This document shows positions 40,982 through 50,972 of a stretch of 64,000 nt of DNA, piece after piece; the stretch's first letter is position 1, and each line of letters starts with the position of its first letter. The notes under the pieces are model-generated. The model did no database searches. It was not told the DNA's origin and saw nothing but the letters and a program-made list of their open reading frames with translations. The stretch covers positions 159,964,283 through 160,028,282 of the forward strand of contig OZ038381.1 in the NCBI GenBank assembly GCA_964036045.1, in the 5' to 3' direction. The position numbers and the translations under genes were made by a program. The DNA is from Eutreptiella sp. 'Long Island Sound 2002'. Taxonomy: Eukaryota; Euglenozoa; Euglenophyceae; Eutreptiales; Eutreptiaceae.

Positions 40982-41909
40982 GAGCTAGCTCAATCAGCAG
41001 GTCCACCAGTTCGTCGTACGAGTGGGTCCGGCTTTTCCTCTCAGAGGTAGCGCGGCAGTCATCCCACGTACGTGAAGAGATCTTACTCATGAGCCACAGG
41101 TGGGGCTCATTGGCTCCGTGGGAGCCCACGTTCATCCGTGAAAACAGATACTCCACGTCGCACAGGTATTCAGAGACTCGCGCAGCGGAAGGAAACTCAG
41201 GCAGCATAGGTAGCTCCCCTATCTGTGTGCGCACACTGAGGTCATTCTCATAGACTGGGAATGTTTTCTCCAATCTCTGGAGTACCTCTACCCAGGTTGA
41301 ACAGGTTTTCACAATCTGTTTCACCTGTTTTTGCAAAAATTTCTTTTTGCAGGAGCGTTTCAGCAACGAGTATTTGGTGGCCACATCCACATGGGATTGG
41401 CCAGTGAGCAAAAGAAACTCAGCAAATTCTTCTGCCCATTCAGGCAGATTTTTCGGGTCGAAATCCTGCAGTTCTAGCTGGATGTTCGCCTGGGCAATAG
41501 GTCTGCCCATCTTTCCACCCCCCGGGGTTAGGCCAGAAGGAGAAGGAGATACGCCGTCAAGAGGTGCCAGGGCTGACAGCCCTCTTTTCTCAGTCTCCGT
41601 CACCGGCACGTCCTGTAGTTCAGTAATAGGGACTGTCCTGGCGCGAGGATGAAAAGGGCTGGGGCAAGTGACCTTGGGTAGCAACCTGGACACCCTTGAT
41701 CTTTTGAGATCATCAGCCAACGTGCTCAATGCGGGTGAAGGTGAGAGTAACGCTGGCTTGGGGAAGGGTTCAGTGATGCCCAATTTAGCCTTGACAGCCT
41801 CTGACAGAGCTGTCACATCCGGGCTTTCCGATCCGGATAGAAGTTTGGCCAAAGGTTCGGCCGTACGATGCAGAGCCCCATGAGTGGGCTCTGGGCGAAG
41901 AGGATCCAT
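40827..41909 (-). CDS. gag: TE-B Gag main frame, copy 2
   Basis: 360 codons matching 24,846-25,928 with a handful of substitutions and no new stop. Same relation to the neighbours as copy 1. Confidence 0.65.
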   Translation of the reverse strand: MDPLRPEPTHGALHRTAEPLAKLLSGSESPDVTALSEAVKAKLGITEPFPKPALLSPSPALSTLADDLKRSRVSRLLPKVTCPSPFHPRARTVPITELQDVPVTETEKRGLSALAPLDGVSPSPSGLTPGGGKMGRPIAQANIQLELQDFDPKNLPEWAEEFAEFLLLTGQSHVDVATKYSLLKRSCKKKFLQKQVKQIVKTCSTWVEVLQRLEKTFPVYENDLSVRTQIGELPMLPEFPSAARVSEYLCDVEYLFSRMNVGSHGANEPHLWLMSKISSRTWDDCRATSERKSRTHSYDELVDLLIELALERENDSHMEKFLKKHLGRGGTTTPKRGEGKGPKNPTNGNQGGGKVYKREG

Positions 41910-41957
41910 TATCGGCAGGTCTGGATGCCATGCTCTCGGGTGCTCCTGTACTCTCGG

Positions 41958-42446
41958 TCATCTCGGTAGTGATATTTTGTCCGCCATGTCTGTAGATGGC
42001 CCAAAATAGAGGAAGAAGCCCATTTCAGTTTGGGGCGGCGACCCGAGAGCATCAAGAGGTATTTCTCCATCTTCTCCTATGGTGGACTTGTGGTACTCTT
42101 CGTGGAGCATGAACTGGTCCATCCTCCTTCGTAGGTCCTCTTGTTCTTCAGGACCACCTCCAAGTACGGTAGAAGACGAGGACAGACAAGCCGACCGGGC
42201 GATGGAAGCTTCGACACGCCTGCGGAGCCTTTGTAGGCTGTCTTCACCATGGGCCGCTAAGGTTTCCATGGTTAATGGGATTGTTCTGGGCGGATTTAGT
42301 TCGGCCCTTCGGTGCTCTGGATCTTCCTGAGACCCTGATGCTGCTCTGAGTGGCCGTTCACTCTTTGAGTGGGCTACACTGCCATGTTGCACTTGTACAC
42401 TTCTGATCGGCCAGGTTCGGGAGGACAGTTGAGTGGACATGTTCAA
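41958..42446 (-). CDS. TE-B N-terminal Gag-like frame, copy 2
   Basis: 162 codons matching 25,977-26,465, closed by the same UGA before main Gag. No named domain. Confidence 0.45.
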   Translation of the reverse strand: MNMSTQLSSRTWPIRSVQVQHGSVAHSKSERPLRAASGSQEDPEHRRAELNPPRTIPLTMETLAAHGEDSLQRLRRRVEASIARSACLSSSSTVLGGGPEEQEDLRRRMDQFMLHEEYHKSTIGEDGEIPLDALGSPPQTEMGFFLYFGPSTDMADKISLPR

Positions 42447-42511
42447 TGTGCTTTTCAGTGTGCTTTTCTTGTGCTTCTGAACAGAGTCGGTTCGAAAGGT
42501 TCTCAGGGTTT

Positions 42512-42524
42512 GCCTCTGCTACCA
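42512..42524 (-). promoter_or_regulatory. TE-B primer-binding site, copy 2
   Basis: TGGTAGCAGAGGC on the minus strand, identical to copy 1 and next to the LTR at 42,524-43,234. Confidence 0.8.
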
Positions 42525-43234
42525 GAAAGATGTCCTTGATTAGTGCCCTATAGATTTTGATGAAATCCTGCAGGTTTTTGATGGTGAAATCTCAAAACCA
42601 AAGGAGCAAGTAGAGCAAGAACAGGATGTGGATCGAATCAATGAATAGTTTGAAATCCAGTGTAACAGAGAAGGGCTGCAGATAGACAAAGCAGGTATAG
42701 ATGCAAAGATTCAATCACAGATGGATAAAACAAAAGACCTTATGTGAAAACTGGCCTGACTCTAGGCTCCGAGGTAGCATCAAGCACTTCATGTGCACTC
42801 TTTTGGATGAAATGGTGTTGGTTAGGAATATGGGGCAAAGGAGTTAGGCCAGACACAGATTATCACTTGGCCAAGCAACTGAACTGAGAAACAGTTAAAA
42901 CGTAGAACCACATTAAGTGGTAGTAACAATTGAGTATAGGGGTCTTGGGGTGGGAGACCACTAGGCTTAACCTTGAAGGCCTAAAGCATGAAATGCCTAT
43001 TTTATTGCGGTATATCCTCCATGAAGGAAGATACCTCCGCTCAGTTGAGTGGTAGAGGTGAACTTCATGGGGGGCTAGGGTTATAACCCTAGTTACTTTG
43101 AGAAAGTGTACTCAAAGCTTCAAAAGAGTGACAAAAATACTTAAGTTAGTCTTAGCATCAACAAAAGGGTTTTAAAGGGGGCTTGGCGTGGATCAAGCCC
43201 TCCAAGAAAGACAAGGCAGTGACTTTTTCTTACT
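42524..43234 (-). repeat. TE-B 5' LTR, copy 2
   Basis: 711 bp, nearly identical to 26,543-27,253 and followed by the same ACAAG (43,235-43,239), because the flank was duplicated with it. Confidence 0.88.
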
Positions 43235-43239
43235 ACAAG

Positions 43240-43707
43240 TGAACACCTGACTGGACTGGACAACTGAAATCCGACTAACTATCTGTCATTTGACAGCCTA
43301 AAAGAACCGGGAGAAGGCCATGAGTATCCAAAAAAAAAACTTCACACTCACAGAATGGCTGCAGACAAACAGTGCTCAACTTAGGGGAAGAGCTAGCTGT
43401 CCTGTCAAGCGGTTTGCTGGCTTCCGGCTTACCCACGTCTGGTCAAGCTCACGCAACTCAAACTGCAGGTTTTCAGCCGGCTTGGCAAGGCCAGGAGGAT
43501 TGAGACCACGGTTACCAGGCCTGAAGCACGCTGAGCATCAGTCACCCTAGCCCACGTGCTCACTGAAGAAGTGGCAGCTGGGATGATTGGAGGCCCTGGG
43601 CCAGACCTCTGGAGACACACAGGCAGGTTGGTATCTGGGGAACTCTGGGAGACTCATCCCGAAACCCCAAAAGTGACACAGGCCAATCACGAGGCTTACG
43701 TAGCACA
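43240..43707. other. Spacer between TE-B and TE-C, copy 2
   Basis: Duplicate of 27,259-27,727. No gene supported. Confidence 0.6.
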
Positions 43708-46123
43708 CCGGTTCGGACCCCGTGGCCATCTTTGGCTCACTTGGGGTGTGTATCTATGTGCCGGCAGGCCGCCATTGGCTGATATCATACTCTCCCATCC
43801 ACCTGACCTAACCTGATGTGATAGTGTGATAGGTTTGGCCATTCCAGCTATGAGCGGCCATATTCAATACCGAGGCGCCACCGGCTGAGATTTATATATC
43901 GAAATGTCAGGAATCAACAGGGTTTTTTTATCACAATGTTTCCGTAATTTTTCGGCTATCCGTTCTGATGGTCAATGTATCGGCGACTGTCAGTTGGCTC
44001 GCGATTTTGCGGTAACCGACTGGTTAACTGTTATTTCCAGATATTTTGGCGGAAACCCCGATGAAGGGTCAGATTTCATCAGTAACGGGTTCGTTGCTTC
44101 CGCAATTTTCCTGTTATACACTCGCAAAAATTAATCCGATTTCTTCAGACATTCAGAATCGGATTTTCGACTTCGAGATCGCCGCACTTGATATGATGAA
44201 TTTAGGGTGGTCCTACATTTTTCCCCGATCACGAATCAACCTTACTTTGGTTATCTCCTTCGTTTTTCTTGGAGATATAGGCGAAACAAAATTGATTCGT
44301 AAGGCCACTTTGAAAGGTCATATCTCCGGCCTACGGCGAGGAATACCAATTTCGAGAATTGGGTTGGAACCACCTTGGTCTCAACTTAATTTAGGAAGCA
44401 TCAAACGTCTTTGATGTGTACACATGCCCGGTGTAGCATGGAATGATGGTCAAGAGGGTAGAAAGTGATATATACCTCTTGGACCATGCAACCGAATGTT
44501 TTAATGCGACTTTCGAGTGTACCGCATGAGGGTTGGTGTTGCATAGAAACTTTCCTCGGGTTCCTACATATTTTTAACGTGAAGTTATGTCCATGGAGGG
44601 GCATGGCATACCATGGTGGGAGCCACCTTTTAAGGGTATGTGTTATATGCATGGTATGTGCTTCGCTATGCTCACGCCCATGTCATATATCTCCGTTTGT
44701 AGGAAGATATGTGGAGTCATACGTGGCAAGGGCTTCGCCCATGTCCCAATGGCGAGCTCCATAGCGCTAGACTATGTCTACCGCACATATAGTGCATGTG
44801 GGAAGGCTTACGGAGCGACCCACAAGCGCCACTATCAATTTTCCAATTTTTCTTGGTGCGTGTTGGGAGGAGGATCAAAGGTGCCCCCATGCGTCCATGT
44901 GGGGATCCAAGTAGGGGGATTGTTCGCAAATGGTCCCAAGCAATTGTGTTTTGAACCATATGTTGATACCATGGGTGAGCGAAGTTATATACTATTGTGA
45001 TTACTTTGAATTTGGCATTATTTGCATGTTTTTGACCTCATTTTATGCTCATTTTTGTATTTTATGTGCTCAACTGGTCGGCTAACAGTAAAGTGCCTAG
45101 AGATCCGTGAACTATGGTATGTTGCTTTTATGTTGGCATATGCTTCGGTGTTGCACCTCACCATATGCCGGATCACGTGGTCACTTTGGCGTGGCACACG
45201 AGGCCTCACAAAATTAGGTCTCAAATTCATGAGTTGACTTGTGAAGCATGGCAGGTATATATCTGGAGGGATTTGGGAGCCAATGATAGAATATTCTTGG
45301 GCATGGACGTTTGGTCTATATAACCCTTGTATATTACTTTCCGGTTTGACACATGCATGGAGCATATGAACATTTGCCGTATGCATTTTTGAGTATATAA
45401 TTAAATTTTGGGCACTAGGGTGTGATTTGCCTGATTTTGCTATGTTATGAGGTCATCTGCATGGGGCAATTCTCCAAGCCCAATCGACTCCAAGTCCAAC
45501 CAAGGTTATGTCAGGGTAGGGCATGGTCCTGGATGCCACTCTAGGCCATGACACGCCACCTCCCCTTTTGGGCTTGAATTTAGAGGCTGGGGAGGGAACA
45601 CATGTTTGGGGTTAGTGTAGTGACTTTTGACACATGGCATTTAGCCATCTTATTTGACTTGGTTCAGGGCATCATGTTGGCGAGTCAAGGGAAGGTCCTG
45701 AGTCCAGGGAATGAGGGGTCTATGGCTGTGGTTGTGTATGTTTCCATCTTCCCCCAATTATGCTTGATATGTGTACATATGCCAATTTCAGGGCTTCCTC
45801 TTTGGTGCAATTCTTGTACATGCCCAACGCCCGTGTCTCCGTGTGCACCGTGAGACAACCGGCGTATTGAAGGGAGTTGTTGAGTGTCAACGCGGGACCT
45901 CAAACACCCTTGGAAGCCCTCAGTGTGGATTGATTGGATTTGTATTGTACTTGGCAGTTGGTTATTGCAAGGGATCAGGGTTTGTGTGAAGGAGCCTGTT
46001 TTACTTTTTTTTGTGGGAAATTGTGCAGGATAGGGCAAGATCATGCAGAACCTGGTGAGAAGCAAGACCATGGGAGTGACGGGAAATGGTGGAAGGGGTA
46101 CAGCAGGGGCCGCTCCTGGTAGG
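43708..46123 (+). repeat. TE-C 5' LTR, copy 2
   Basis: Nearly identical to 27,728-30,145, with the TATA-like TATATAA at 45,317-45,323. Same uncertainty at its edges. Confidence 0.75.
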
Positions 46124-46918
46124 GACCTTCTTTATGGTAGCAGAGGAGTACCTGCCCCCTATCGCCGCACCGGGGACTTGGGCTCTCATGAGCCCTGCCC
46201 AAGGACGCCCCGAGTGCAGATCGTGGAGTCCGTCGAGTCCACGCCGTACTGGGAAGCCCGAGGAGAGCAAAGATGCTCAGAACGGAGAGCCCTTGCAGGA
46301 CATGGGCTAGACATGGAGGACCTGGCCTCCATGTGTGAAAGGCAATGCCGCAAGGCTTGCAATCTCCGCTCCGCTGCGGAGGAGTTGGAGGAGACTGGTA
46401 GCAACGGCAGAGCCCGGCGTTACCGGAAGCGCGGGTCCCCAAAACCCGCGGCGGAAGCCAGGGCGATGGAGATGGATCCCAGCCCGGTCAGGCTGTGGTC
46501 AGCTGCAGATTCCGAGGGGCACTCCGAGGGCTATCGGACCGCTTACCCTTCGGAGTCGGAGGAGATGGCCAGACCGCCCACAAGGGCGAACACGGCCCCG
46601 GAACCCAGCCTGGAGCATGACGCCGAGGCGTTGGAGAGGCCTGCCAGAGCCAGAACGGCGCCTGTGGCCCGGCACACGGAGCCAACGCGGGATAACATGG
46701 GCGACACACCCATGGCGGAGGAGTCCGAGGCGCCGGGAACCGTGGGATGCGCAGGATCAGGTGGAAAGCACGTTGACTGCCACTGCGAGCACGTATCCTT
46801 CCTCATCGGCAAGTATCCAAAGATGGGGATGGACGCCATCGTGCAGCACCTCGACCGCCTGGACAACGCGAAGGACGGCCTAGAGGAGGACGTCACGGGG
46901 ATCCTGGATGACCAGTAG
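46043..46918 (+). CDS. gag: TE-C Gag N-terminal frame, copy 2
   Basis: 291 codons, matching 30,065-30,940. It starts inside the LTR, crosses the primer site as Gly-Ser-Arg-Gly and ends in the same UAG. The same frame stays open to 47,137 (coiled-coil-like). Confidence 0.6.
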   Translation: MQNLVRSKTMGVTGNGGRGTAGAAPGRDLLYGSRGVPAPYRRTGDLGSHEPCPRTPRVQIVESVESTPYWEARGEQRCSERRALAGHGLDMEDLASMCERQCRKACNLRSAAEELEETGSNGRARRYRKRGSPKPAAEARAMEMDPSPVRLWSAADSEGHSEGYRTAYPSESEEMARPPTRANTAPEPSLEHDAEALERPARARTAPVARHTEPTRDNMGDTPMAEESEAPGTVGCAGSGGKHVDCHCEHVSFLIGKYPKMGMDAIVQHLDRLDNAKDGLEEDVTGILDDQ

Positions 46919-47284
46919 GCAGCGGAGAGAGACATGGCGGAGCTGCGAGCGGAGCAGGACCGGTACCGGGAGAAGCTGGAGATGGCCCTGCAGAAGCAGC
47001 AGCGAGTGGTGGACAGCCTCCTCCACCTGGTGGAGGACATGTCGGGACGCCTGAAAAGGCTAGAAGAGTTACAACCCCTCGCCTCGGTCCGGAGCTCCCG
47101 GCAAAGCGGGCGCGGCAGAGCTGGTGGAGCGGGTTAAGACCCTCAGGAACGCCATGGAGAAACCCATGGGCGGCCCTGCAGAGGCACCTTACGCGCCTCC
47201 GCGTGTTGACCCGGGCGCGCTGCCGTTTGTTCCCATGTTCAGCGAATCCATAATGCTCGGGGAACACACGGCACCGGGGGGTCC

Positions 47285-48775
47285 ATGCGGGAAGGGCTGG
47301 CAACCACAGACCCGAGGAGCCTGACGGTACAGATGTCCCATGCCGCCCAGGATCCACCGACCACTACGACTGCCCATGCAGTTTATGCGGAAGAGGAGAT
47401 CCAGAGCCAGACCATGCGGGGGCGAACCATGGGAAGCGCCGACGGACATGGTCGAGGCCATCCAGGCGGAAACCTGCGGGTGAAGGACCCCACTACGGGG
47501 ATATGGACAGCCGGTGGAGCAAGTCCTTCCCGCATTCCAAAGCCCATGGGTTCAGGCCCAACTGGACCGCACTCCATGGAGGAGAGGGATGTACGGGGAC
47601 TGTACTCACACCCCCCGGCCACAGGTGGTATCCGTCTCGGTGGAGTGGTGGATGCGGACGTCGGAGACGCCATCAGGATTGACGACCTCAGGGGAATCGA
47701 AATCCCCTATTACGATCGCAACCCCTCCAACCTGGATGACTTCATCCTGGATTGGGAGGACTTCGCCGAGGAGGTCGTCGGCGAGATGAAGGGAGCGCCA
47801 AGGGATAAGTGGGTATGTCGGACATTCCCACACAGGCTGGCGCAGGACCTGAAGGAGGAGCTCAGGGATCAGATCCGCGAGGGAGTGATCCAGACGGAGC
47901 AGGCCTTCCTCCAGTGGCTGGAGGACGAAGAGCGAGTGGACGCCCCCAACCAGAAGTTGGAGGATTTGTGGTCCATTCCGCTGCCGCTGGAGGGCGGGGA
48001 ACTGAGGGTCCGAGAATGGAATGGGTACATCGGCAAGTACCGAAGAAGCCTCAAGCTGGTGGAGGACTGGAATGAGGCCAGCGAGATCCGACACCTGCTG
48101 AAGGACGTCCTCGCCGGGCACTGGAAGAGAAGAGTGGAGGATGAGGAGAAGAAGAGAGCAAAGAAGCGCGTGGCCGTACGGATCATGGCATCGGAGGACA
48201 CCCACGCCGGAATAATGGAGTTTTTTTGGCGAAACCTCGGCGAGCCCAGCCAAATGTTGGGGTTGAAGAACGCCGTCTACGTGGAGGTATTCGGCGACAC
48301 CATGCAGCAAAGGCTCATGCACCTCAACAACGTGGGATGGAGGCGCGGAGAGCCGCTGAGGATGCAGGTCATCGTCGCCCGCATGAGCCTGGACGATATC
48401 GTGAAGTACATCACGGTGGAGCTGAAGCTCAACGCCAGGAACGAGGCCCAGGTGCAGGATCGACAAGGCCAAGGACATCGAGGTCATCGAGAAGATCGCC
48501 ACCATCGAGAGGTCAAGGGGGACACGATCGGCACCGCGGAGGAAGGGAGTGGAAGCGGCCAAGATCTCTGGAACGCGACCACCCCAGAGGATCATGAAGA
48601 AGCCCACTTCTTCACGTTCGTAGCGCACAACATGAAGGAGAATGGGCAGGACAGGTCCAGGTGGAACCGCGTGGACCCCAGGACCAAGAACCGCAGAGAA
48701 CCGCGGAGGATCGGAAACCCGCCGCTCTCGTTCCGCGAGTACAGATCACAGCACACCGGTTGCTGCGTCTGCTAA
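47285..48775 (+). CDS. gag: TE-C capsid and nucleocapsid part of Gag, copy 2
   Basis: 496 codons, longer than copy 1 because AACGAGGCCC near 48,440 keeps the frame. It has the capsid-like helical region, then a basic linker and the start of the zinc knuckle (Cys-Cys-Val-Cys), where a UAA (48,773-48,775) stops it. It is in the same frame as the protease beyond UAG 49,115-49,117. The upstream Gag pieces are in other frames here. Confidence 0.7.
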   Translation: MREGLATTDPRSLTVQMSHAAQDPPTTTTAHAVYAEEEIQSQTMRGRTMGSADGHGRGHPGGNLRVKDPTTGIWTAGGASPSRIPKPMGSGPTGPHSMEERDVRGLYSHPPATGGIRLGGVVDADVGDAIRIDDLRGIEIPYYDRNPSNLDDFILDWEDFAEEVVGEMKGAPRDKWVCRTFPHRLAQDLKEELRDQIREGVIQTEQAFLQWLEDEERVDAPNQKLEDLWSIPLPLEGGELRVREWNGYIGKYRRSLKLVEDWNEASEIRHLLKDVLAGHWKRRVEDEEKKRAKKRVAVRIMASEDTHAGIMEFFWRNLGEPSQMLGLKNAVYVEVFGDTMQQRLMHLNNVGWRRGEPLRMQVIVARMSLDDIVKYITVELKLNARNEAQVQDRQGQGHRGHREDRHHREVKGDTIGTAEEGSGSGQDLWNATTPEDHEEAHFFTFVAHNMKENGQDRSRWNRVDPRTKNRREPRRIGNPPLSFREYRSQHTGCCVC

Positions 48776-49198
48776 GGCAGGGGGAACAACCATGCACATG
48801 ACCACCGGCATTGCAAGGTATATGAGGAAGACAAGAAGACCTACTTCGCCGCCCATCCCGACAAGAAGCCCAAGGAGCAACGACCTGCCGATTGGAAGGC
48901 AAAGGGCGGAGACGGTGGAAAAGGCCAAGGAAAGGGCCAAGGGAAAGGCGGAGGAAAAGGCTATGGTGGAGGACCCCGCCCAGACCGACGCGTGAGGTCG
49001 ATCGAGGAGGTTGCTGAGGACATGTTGAGGACGTTGGAGGAACTCAAAGCCCAGCAACGTGGTGGACAAAGTCTGAGCTGATCGCAGCAGGAGGGAGCCG
49101 CGGCAGGCCATGTCTAGAGGAGCCCCCACGGGAGTGGGACCTCGGAGGTCTCTCCTCCGAAAATCAGTGGAATCCCAGAGAAAGCGAAGGCACATCGG

Positions 49199-49645
49199 GT
49201 GCCGAACAAGGCTCCAGAAGAGCCAAAACCACTGAGTTTCGCCACTCCCAACCCCTGGAGCGCCCTGCCAAGGGAAGCTTATGTGGGCAAGGGACGTGGC
49301 AAGAAAGAAGGAGCGACCACGGAGAGCCCCGTGGACGGGCAGGACCAGCCCAAGATCTACACCATCCGTGACCATACCCTCGAAGTCCTGATGCACCCGG
49401 ATGTGCTACAGAGGCATACCGTGAGAGTCGTCCATACACCGCATGGTGACAAGCGGCAGTTGCAGTTGAAGGTGCGTGTACGGTGCGGACAAGAGGAGTT
49501 GGTGGTGGATGTTTTGGTGGATACGGGTGCCCAGGTGAGCCTGGTCCGGAGAGGGTTGTTCAAGGAGGAATCCCTGCAGCCCAGCCGGAGACCGGTACGC
49601 CTGAAGGTTGCCAATGGAGAGATTTTTGGGTGGTGGCACCCATGA
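49199..49645 (+). pseudogene. pol: TE-C protease frame, copy 2 (broken by one extra T)
   Basis: Same sequence as 33,222 onward with LVDTGAQVS intact. The T run at about 49,622-49,627 has one more T than copy 1, which shifts the frame and stops it at 49,645. The frame is open upstream to the UAG 49,115-49,117. Confidence 0.8.
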
Positions 49646-50972
49646 GGCCACTATCAGTATGGAATTCTGGAAGCATGAGCGCTTGAACCGCCCTGATTTG
49701 GCGAAGAGAAGCACTCTGTCCGGGAACTTCTATGTGGCCGACATTACTGATTGGAATATGATCATGGGGTATGACTTCATGGTGGGAAACGCCATTGGAG
49801 CCCTTCCCCATCGTGCAACGCTGGTCCGGGAGGATGATGAATGCCTTACATGGCTGTCCACGGACTATGCATGCGGATCATCCCAATGGAATGCTGAGGA
49901 AGAGGATCGGATCGTCCAAGCGGTGCAAGCTGTGGGTGCCAAGTCCAGAGGAGACCGCGGAGTTCAGCTCACGGAGTATGGTATGGCGCCGCAGGTGTAT
50001 GCCAGGATGATTCAGACGCTGGAAGCCGAAGCGCCCGGGACGGACGTCTTCGCTTCCCGGGATGCCCCACTTTTGCGGAAGTGTAGGAGGCATTGGCATC
50101 AAGGAGACTCAGCCCGGCACAGGCATTGGGGTTTGAAGGAGTGGGGGCCCATGTATTGGCATGGCTCCCTGGACAATACCAGACGTACGGTGGAGAAGAT
50201 CGTCCCGGATAGGGCAAAGGGGATCCTGGTCATAACCGGCATAGGATCCACCCCATGTCCGCTGGAAGGTCTCAAGTCGACGCTGGACTCCATCACCCTG
50301 AACGAAATGTCATTCGGGCCAGAGGAGGAGTTGTTCATCGACGCCAAGGGTGTATCAATGCCCTCCCCGGGTCAAGCGTGGGGTACCAAGGCTTTACTGC
50401 TGGATGGGGCGCAAGCCCAGCCGACGGGTGACGAAGCATTCATCCGTAGGGTTGAGGCGGTGCCCATGCGGGTCATGTTTGAGCCCAAGGAGGGGACGGA
50501 TCAGCCAATTGATGGCATTGACGTCCTGTCCCACGCCGAGATCGACCATGTCGTCAACTACATGCGGATGGGGATGCACAACCGTGTGGCAGCCAAGAAG
50601 AGGCGGGCCATGGTCACATCTCCGGATTGGTGGGATGACAAGATGTTGGTCACCGGCAAGTACGAGAAGGATGAGTTCGTGGCGAGGGTCATGGATCACA
50701 TCGCGGACCAATATGATGGTCCGGTTGGGCCGGACCCACCGACATGGGATTTTCCAAGAATAGGGGCCGGTAGCCACAAGAATCGGGTCGATGACGCAAA
50801 TTTCCGAAGATTATCGGTGGGAAGAGCTCCCCAGACGATGAAGACGGCATATTGGACGAGGAGAAGTCGGACTCGGACCCGGAAGAGGCCTATACCGCAG
50901 TGCGGTCGCCTGTATCGATACCGAAGCAAGCGGCTGAAGAGGCCCAGGAGAAACCGAAGGTCGCCGAGCTGA
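49608..50972 (+). pseudogene. pol: TE-C protease end and methyltransferase-like domain, copy 2
   Basis: Continuation of the protease frame after the extra T. It includes IMGYDFM and the degenerate methyltransferase-like domain at about 50,020-50,410, again with YWHGSL instead of NPPF. It ends with the same overlap onto the RT frame and contains the candidate slip site A AAT TTC at 50,798-50,804. Confidence 0.8.
50798..50804 (+). promoter_or_regulatory. Candidate -1 ribosomal frameshift site, TE-C copy 2
   Basis: Identical to 34,820-34,826, with the same TGA of the -1 frame just upstream and the same short GC hairpin downstream. Confidence 0.55.

Noticed and set aside
47606-48628. 340-codon minus-strand frame opposite TE-C Gag
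   Set aside because: Antisense shadow of the capsid frame; the first copy (31,628-32,344) is shorter and changed wherever the sense strand changed, with no motif of its own.
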